Shown here one piece after another: positions 57,025-64,000 of a DNA stretch of 64,000 bases (position 1 is its first letter; each line of letters opens with the position of its first letter). The DNA lies in the NCBI RefSeq assembly GCF_000143415.4, contig NW_003314368.1, positions 206,792 to 270,791 of the forward strand. The letters run 5' to 3'. This stretch comes from Selaginella moellendorffii. Lineage: Eukaryota; Streptophyta; Lycopodiopsida; Selaginellales; Selaginellaceae. Both the position numbers and the translations under genes were made by a program. The notes below the pieces were generated by a model. That model did not search any database and was not told where the DNA came from. It worked only from the letters and a program-made list of their open reading frames with translations.

Positions 57025-58162
57025 GGACCGGGACCGGGACCGAGACCGAGACTGAGACCAGGACCGAGACCGAGACCGAGGCCGAGGCTGAGACCAAGCC
57101 CAAGTCTGAGTCTGAGTCCAAGTCCGAGTCCGAGTCCGAATCCGAGTCCGAGTCCGAGTTCAAGTCTGAGAGGGTGAAAGCCCAAAGCGTTCGTCTCCCA
57201 AACCCTAGGGGGTTTCGTGAGCTCCAAAAGTATAGTAAGGGGGAGGATTGTAGTGGAGCCAATTTGGCCAGGAAAGGCCAATTTGGCCCAGGAAGGCTGC
57301 ACCTAGTGTTGGGTGATGAGTTGCCCACTGGGAAATCCAAGACTAGAGTGAACACGGACCGACAAGCAGGGTAGCTTGGTGAAGTGTTTAAGAGCCGGCT
57401 CTAGTTCCCTCGGGAGATCGACTGGCCGATGCTCCCAGTCCAAGTGTGGGTGGCACTACCTACTTAGATACCAGGCATGGCTCAACAGAACCTTGCTCTA
57501 AGCCCATGGCTAGAGCACCCAAGGGCGGAAGGTAGGGAGAGTACCCAGGTGGATCGCGGAAGGCCACAATGTTCCGAAATGTTGCCCTAAAGTCCCAGAC
57601 TGTGGAAAGGAAGAGGAGTAGACCTCTGGTACAGTGACTAAGGACATATTCACATGGTGAGGAAGTCCCAAAGGGCATTAGGACTTAGTGGTCGGGCTTG
57701 TGGGCGTTGACCCAGTGGCAGTGTTGGTGAACATGGCCATGAGTAGGATGGGTCTTGGTTGGGATTGAAAGAGGGATATTGGGGAAGGCTGTTCTCCTTG
57801 TCGGTGGGCATCCGAAGGATGCTAAGGAGTGGATCTGTGATGACCACTCATGGATGGTTGGCCCAGTCTTGGAGAGGCAAGATTGTGATGCAACTAGTAT
57901 TGGACCACCAGTGCGGCAAAGGTTTGGGCATGGCCTTAGCGTAATAGGCTGCTATGTCAATGGTACCTATGAGTGTCGGTCATGGGATCGGGCACATGGA
58001 GCACTTGGACCAAGTGCAAAGGTGGAGTGGCGGGGATGCCATTCTCAGGGTTAGCAAGCCCAAGTCCGAAATAGGACTTATGGAGGTTGTGAGTGAGACT
58101 CCTCCAAGTGGTCAAAAGTGGGGTTAAGTGGCTAAAGTAGAATGGAAAATTAGTCGCTTACA
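56432..58162 (+). repeat. LARD-B 5' LTR (1,731 bp)
   Basis: It runs from TGTGAGACACAAAATCCC to GTCGCTTACA. Two bases later the primer-binding site TTGGTATCAGAGC (58165-58177) follows. The minisatellite spans about 56630-57170. The frame at 56264-57355 (363 codons, minus) and similar ones result from it. Confidence 0.8.
56630..57170. repeat. GAGNNN minisatellite in the LTR
   Basis: 12-mers GAGATGGAGTCC and GAGATGGACCCG, then GAGACC hexamers, three GGGACC hexamers around 57020-57043, then GAGTCC hexamers. Every sixth base begins a GAG-like triplet, giving strand-wide purine bias. Confidence 0.85.
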
Positions 58163-61100
58163 ACTTGGTATCAGAGCTGTTCCTTAGTCTGACTTTTATT
58201 GGTGCTCAAGTATATCACCATTGATGTTGTCATCGGAAGGTCCTAGGAATGGGCCTATCCTTGAGGAGTAGCATGTCAAGAGGACATGGCCCTCCACTCA
58301 AGTTCATGTGTGAACTTGGGCACAATATGGTGGATAGAAAAGGGCCAATAATGGAACGACTTTGGGATCCTGGGAACAGTATAAGGATTTCCTTAGAGAG
58401 TTGAGGATGTGATCTAGATGAGCATTTGACTTAGCAAACTGGCTGAAGTAGTTGTGGTAAACAACTACAGTTGGGATCACGGGAAAGATGTAGACTCCAA
58501 AACAATAAAGGAGTCACGAGATTACCCTCATATAGTTGAGGCTAGTGCTCATAACTTTGAGACCGGAATTGATGACCATGGGAGGTCAAATATAGAAGAG
58601 GACACAAGTCCTCGAAATGGTAGCTGAGGCTACCTCTAATAAATGCTGGAACAACCCAAGGAGTTGGGGGTGTACTTAGAGGATGAGTTGGTATTCTCAT
58701 CACATGGACAAGTGGTCCTAAGGGGCAAAAGGTTGCCCCAATAGAACAAATCAAGTGTCAGAATAACACTTGCGAAGATGGTTCTTGTGAGTAGGACCTG
58801 AATACAAGAAGTTGTATTCCAGTGAGCTAGCACCTCAAAGGTAAGACCTCATGGGTCGTCGGATGATAAAGTCCAAAAAGCTGGATGACTCAAGTGGAGT
58901 CAAGGAATGGTCCTAAGGGATTAGTTGAAGCATTTGGACTGAGGTGTATGGTGCCCCATGAGGTATAGGGAGGATCATAAGATCCAAGTATGAGAACGGT
59001 AGGTATCTCATTGATGGTAGAATGTGCCATACTAAAGTTGTGAGAAAGATGTTCCCAGAAGAAAGTAACTTTGGCCCAGAGTTGGGTGCAAACACTATAG
59101 TGCGGTGCTAACGGATAGGTAGCGTGAGAAATGACTATATTGGTCGTGGCAAAGACCTAGACACTAATAAGTAGTGTCCTAAGGGTAAGCTCGTGGGGCC
59201 GATGGTGTGGAGACACCAAATGTGCCAAGGTGTGATACCTTGAGGTCATGTTTGTGAGTTCATGAGAACCCCTTGCCAAGGAATCCTAACGGAAGCGGGA
59301 ATCGCATGGCCTAAGCTGGAAGGCATGCGGTTGGAGTGTGGTGACCTAAATAATGATGGAGGTGTGGAAGCACCAAACAATGAGTTGTAGGACTTGACAA
59401 CTATGAGGCAACTAAGCAAGAGGTGCAAAGATAATTGGTTAAACGAGTAGAAGGTAGCTACCCAAGACTTTTTAATGGCATAAGGAAGTTAGATAAAGAA
59501 GTTATAGGGGATAAATTGCTTATGTTGCGATATAGTGAGTCAATGTCGTAAAAGGAAATGCTCATTGTCAAAGAAACCATCATTGGGACACCCAAACACT
59601 CTAGAACACCAGGAGGTGGTGTTTAGTGTCGCGAGGGCAATAGATATGGCCCAAGGGACTAAGTCCCTAGCGAATGATGGATAGAAGGTGTTATTCAAAT
59701 GTCCAAGGTGGCAGAAACAGGAGAAGACTGTCTACCCGAATTAAACAAAGCCAAAAATGGAATTTTAGCAAGGCTAGTGAAGGCCCATGAGCAGCAACGT
59801 TAATCCCGGTGTGTGGGATTATAAGGTGAGCATACCCGGATTGAGGAACCACTCCCTAGGCTATCAAGTAGGTTCATCCCTAAGAATACTTGTTAAGGCA
59901 TGATAAAAAGTGCAAAGCTATCCTCCTAGTCTGAAAGAGAATGACCGAAGAAAGGTGTGAAGCCAAAAGCAAATAATAAGGGGATACAACCGAACCGTAG
60001 GAATCGAAGGGCATGACCAAGGTTGGTTATGCCAGTTGGGAGTGGAGAATCAAGTGGGGGCTCGAGGATGTTGTTGCTAGCAACCTTGATGCCATGGAGA
60101 GTCTAAAATATGGAATTGTCCATGTTAGACTATATGGCAACTAGAAAGCTTGCGAAAAAGGAGGCCTAGGCAAGCTAAGGGATAAAGTCCCTTCAAGGTT
60201 CCCAAAGACGATTCTAGGTAGCTTAGTACCTAGAAAGGCCAAAGTGTAAATGGTTCATGAAACGCGCAAAATCGGAGTGGTGTAGCAAAAGCGTGGTATT
60301 GAAGCTTGCTAGGAGGCAAGGCTATCAAGGTTGGGGAAGTAGCTCCCGAGTGTTCAGAAAGAGGGCTTTGAACGAAAGTCGATGGTCAAGGACTTTCACG
60401 CTTATGCAGGAACCATGTTACGGTGGTCGGAGGACTTGCCAAATGAGATTGGCAAGTCGGGGGAACAAATACCCTAGTTGAAGGTGATAACTTCATAAAG
60501 GGGGGCCATGGGGCCAAGTGTGAAGGAGTCCATGCATGATCACAAATGTGTCAAGTGAGAGGACTTGGCAGTGTGGAGGAACTAGGTTCCTAAGCTGTGA
60601 TCTATAGCACGCTTTAAGTATAAGTTGGTGCACCAGCATGGGGAGTCACGCCAGGCATCTAGGGTGATGCCGTCTGTAGATGCATATACGAAGGTTGGGT
60701 TCGAGTCCCAACCTTCTAGTGCTTGGGTTCGAGTCCCAAATCACTAGGGCATGGTGATGGTTTGGAATATGAGGACACTCATATTTCAGTGGTCATGGAC
60801 TCTCAATAAGGAGATTGGCTTGGGCACACCGCCAAGCGAGGGATGCCTCGGAGTCGTCATGCACAGTTAGATTGCTTAGAGTGAAAGCTCAGCATATCTA
60901 ACTTGAACACTTTGGTGCAAAGGGCACCAAGGACGTGGTGAATGAGTTGGGGACACCCAAGTCTCAGTTGCTATGGATTCTTGGCCGGAAGGGCTGGCTT
61001 GGGCGCACCACCAAGTGTGGGGGATGCCCCCGGGGTCATAGTCAACAACTTAGAAGGGTCTGGAAGATCTAGTTCTTATTGATAGACCTATTAAGGGGTC

Positions 61101-62202
61101 AAGATGAGATCACTAGGTGATCTTGTGGCTAAACAAGGACAAAGTCTTTGTTTGGGTTAAGAAATATGATTCCTAGTTCAAAGTGTTGATTTTAACTATT
61201 GATAGAGGTGTGGCTTGGGCAAAGTGACTAAGTGGGAAGAACACTTAAGGGAAATGAGCTATGTCAATGCTATGGCATAGTAAATCCAAGGAAAGTAGTC
61301 TTTATAAGAGATCCAAGGGAGGGTCTCAAAAAGTTGGGCCGTGATAGAGCCCACGACAGAAAATGTTAAAGAGACATACTAGGGCTGAACACCCTCCAGA
61401 CTTGGCAAAGCAAAGTGTTTGCTATGGAACCGAAAAGAAACCTCAAAAATGGAGGTAGCGATCCTATGTTGCTTGGGGCAACAATCAAGGATAGGAGCAA
61501 AAGGTTAGTGGCTAAGAAAAGAGCCATGGGAATCATGGGAAAGAATCCAAATGGCAAAGTTAGGCCGAGAACACTAATGTGTTGGGTGCTAATGGATTGT
61601 GGGAAAGGCAATATTTCCCCAAGGATGGATTCCCAACTGCTCCGATTTGGCAAAAGTGGATGCTCCAAAGGGGGGAGCAGCAAAGTAGCTAAATGATAGG
61701 GCCATGGAAAGCCCTAGCACAAAGTATGATAATTAGAACTTAGTGCCCAAGGTGGCACGAAATATAAGAGAGGATGATGGTGCCCTCGAGTAAAAAACTT
61801 CCTAGGATGGGGAAGTGGAGTGGCAAGGTGTCGGAGACACCTAGGAAATTGACTTTGAGAAGTCAAAAATAAAAGTTCCAAAGTGCATAGGTTATATTAG
61901 TGAAAATTGAGACTACTCAAGAAGGGGTAGTGGGGTTGAGATAGAGACGGTGTCTCAAACCAGTTTAGTGAGAACTAAACCAATAAAAGGAGAAAACCAC
62001 CTCAAGTGGTCGAATGAGCCTCTAAGTTGGAGAGGCTATGCTCCTTAGAGAATGGACAAGGCATGGTGAGCCTTCGGTGTCACACCATAGACAAATATTA
62101 GCTGGGTGCTAAGGACGGAAGTAGTAATACATGCGGGTGTTACTTTCTAAAAGGGTTTACCGTTCGATAAGGACATCAAACTTCATCTATGGGTGGTGGA
62201 GT
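58163..62202 (+). mobile_element. LARD-B interior, about 4.0 kb, non-coding
   Basis: It begins with the initiator tRNA-Met-type primer site and ends with a GGGTGGTGGAG-type polypurine tract. No frame in it resembles gag or pol, and the longest frames lack motifs. A large LTR pair, an intact primer site and polypurine tract, and a non-coding interior define a LARD, which must be moved by proteins of another element. The same interior occurs at 26604-28649, 34107-34500 and 54098-54546. Confidence 0.75.
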
Positions 62203-64000
62203 TGTGAGACACAAATCCCTAGGCCCCAAAATGGAGCCGGAAGGGTGCCACTTGGTAGTGGCCGAAGCGAAAGCCAAACGAGCGTAACACGTTTGGACTA
62301 AAAGCTCTGACTTGAAAGGTCAAGAGCAGGAGTGGAACTCCCAACAAAAGTGCTTGAGGAACAAGCACGAAGCAAGCAATAAGTGAGGCTCCAAAAAGGG
62401 GGACCCAAAAGGACCAACATATGACACATGGAAGTGTCCAAGATGGAGTCCGAGATGGAGTTCGAGATGGACCAAGATGGAGTCCGAGATGGAGTCTGAG
62501 GTGGAGTTCGAGATGGAGTCCAAGATGGAGTCTGAGGTGGAGTCTGAGGTGGAGTCTGAGGTGGAGTCTGAGATGGAGTCTGAGGTGGAGTCCAAGGTGG
62601 AGTCCAAGGTGGAGTCCAAGGTGGAGTCTGAGATGGAGTCTGAGATGGAGTCCGAGATGGACCAAGATGGAGTCCGAGGTGGACCCGAGATGGAGTCCGA
62701 GATGGAGTCCGAGATGGACCTGAGATGGAGTCCGAAGTCGAGACCGAGATGTAAGCTCCTGAGTTTGGACTTCTCGGGAGGTCACCCAACCCAGTACTAT
62801 TCAAACCCAAGGACGCTTAACTCCAACTATCCCAAGACCCTTAACCGATTGGAAAAGGGGGTGCACTCTTATTCATGGGCCCTTTCCCTCTATATTTGAA
62901 CCCCATGGACCGTCTCTCAAGTCGTTCCCTTTGGTTGCTTACACGAGACCAGGACCGAGACCGAGACCGAGGCCAAGGCCGAGACCAAGCCCAAGTCCAA
63001 GTCCGAGTCCGAGTCCGAGTTCGAGTCCGAGTTCAAGTCTGAGAGGGTGAAAGCCCAAAGCGTTCATCTCCCAAACCCTGGGGGGTTTCATGAGCTCCAA
63101 AAGTATAGTAAGGGGGAGGATTGCAGTGGAGCCAGTTTAGCCAGGAAAGGCCAGTTTGGCCCAGGAAGGCTGCACCCAGTGTTGGGTGATGAGCTGCCCA
63201 CTGGGAAGTCCAAGACTAGAGTGAACACGAACCGACAAGTAGGGTAGCTTGGTGAAGTGCTTAAGAGCCGGCTCTAGTTCCCCTGGGAGATCGACTGGCC
63301 GATGCTCCCAGTCCAAGTGTGGGTGGCACTACCTACTTGGATACCAAGTGTGGCTCAACAGAACCTCGCTCTAAGCCCATGGCTAGAGCACCCAAGGGCG
63401 GAAGGTAGGGAGAGTACCTAGGTGGCTCGCGTAAGGCCACAATATTCCGAAATGTTGCCCCAAAGTCCTAGACTGTGGAAAGGAAGAGGAGTAGACCTCT
63501 GGCACAGTGACTAAGGACATATTCACATGGTGAGGAAGTCCCAAAGGGCATTGGGACTTAGTGGTCGGGCCTGTGGGCCTTGACCTAGTGGCAGTGTTGG
63601 TGAACACGGCCATGAGTAGGATGGGTCTTGGCTGGGATTGAAAGAGGGATATTGGGGAAGGCTGTTCTCCTTGTTGGTGGGCATCCGAAGGATGCTAAGG
63701 AGTGGATCTGTGATGACCACTCATGGATGGTTGGCCCAGTCTTGGAGAGGCAGGACTGTGATGCAACTAGTATTAGACCACCAGTGCGGCAAAGGTTTGG
63801 GCATGGCCTTAGCGTAATAGGTTGCTATGTCGGTGGTACCTATGAGTGTCGGTCATGGGATCGGGCACGTGGAGCACTTGGACCAAGTGCAAAGGTGGAG
63901 TGGTGGGGATGTCATTCTCAGAGTTAGCAAGCCCAAGTCCGAAATAGGACTTATGGAGGTTGTGAGTGAGACTCCTCCAAGTGGTCGAAAGTGGGGTTAA
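62203..64000 (+). repeat. LARD-B 3' LTR, runs off the window
   Basis: It starts TGTGAGACACAAATCCC. By comparison with the 5' LTR about 45-50 bp remain beyond the window. The minisatellite (62430-63045) is interrupted by the 5S-bearing solo LTR. Confidence 0.78.
62750..62943 (-). mobile_element. Cassandra-type solo LTR carrying a 5S rRNA-derived segment
   Basis: 194 bp, TGTAAGCTCCTGAG ... TTGGTTGCTTACA, flanked by CGAGA on both sides (62745-62749 and 62944-62948). On the minus strand it contains GTTAAGCGTCCTTGGG (5S A-box region) and, 19 bp later, GGTTGGGTGACCTCCCGAGA (5S C-box region), both recognisably plant 5S rRNA. An LTR with a 5S-derived polymerase III promoter region is the hallmark of Cassandra TRIMs. 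Only one LTR remains. Confidence 0.85.

Noticed and set aside
56264-57355. Long minus-strand frame of 363 codons rich in HLGL/SRTPS repeats, and similar frames at 54520-55080 and 62219-62810
   Set aside because: They follow the GAGATGGAGTCC minisatellite, are open in several frames on both strands, and cross the LTR boundary; a by-product of 6- and 12-base periodicity.
62750-62943. Functional 5S rRNA gene
   Set aside because: Only the A-box to C-box part of 5S is present, inside a TG...CA unit with a target duplication; it is an LTR component.

Overview
The window is repeat-dense nuclear DNA, most likely from a land plant. It is packed with Ty3-type LTR retrotransposons whose primer-binding sites read TGGTATCAGAGC (plant initiator tRNA-Met type). 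It also holds a Tat/Athila-like element, large non-coding LTR elements, a miniature LTR element (TRIM) and a 5S-rRNA-bearing solo LTR of Cassandra type. Telomere-like (TTTAGGG) runs and many C-to-T nonsense changes at CAG and CGA codons fit a heavily CG/CHG-methylated plant genome. I cannot name the species. One 100-base assembly gap lies at 26002-26101.

Layout. 1-4166: a decayed coding stretch, a 75-bp tandem repeat, a piece of a large LTR, a TRIM with identical LTRs, and LTR fragments. 4167-23811: a head-to-tail array of one chromovirus family on the minus strand, LTR-internal-LTR-internal-LTR-internal-LTR, with three internal regions of exactly 5,135 bp; only the leftmost polyprotein is open throughout. 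23812-26001: a truncated minus-strand copy of a second chromovirus (family B). 26102-34500: a related LTR fragment, then the non-coding interior of a large LTR element (LARD), split by a complete but broken family B copy (28650-34106, TSD GGTGC). About 34500-40357: a decayed Tat/Athila-like element on the minus strand. 54098-64000: more LARD sequence, including one nearly complete element (56432 to the window end) with a GAGNNN-rich minisatellite in its LTRs and a 5S-derived solo LTR (62750-62943, TSD CGAGA).

The most interesting part is 40358-54097. This 13.7-kb block is bounded by 22-bp inverted repeats starting GCTCTATTTCGTTAAAG and carries two divergent genes. The minus gene (41988-44818) encodes a transposase-like protein with FSKCDECT and GHTHEDVDAMFS motifs and is broken by five nonsense changes and a probable frameshift. 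The plus gene (48028-53657) can be read as an 11-exon, 1,650-codon frame with one in-frame TAG. It has introns of 38-57 bp apart from the first, an acidic middle and a C-terminal FCP1/NIF-like HAD domain. About 27 copies of a roughly 24-bp imperfect palindrome (arms AATGGCRTG / CAYGCCATT) are scattered through this block and were not seen outside it. They lie in intergenic DNA, just after both stop codons, and inside introns, where they make up about half the length of several micro-introns. I read the block as a probable giant TIR DNA transposon of a kind I do not recognise, inserted among the retrotransposons.
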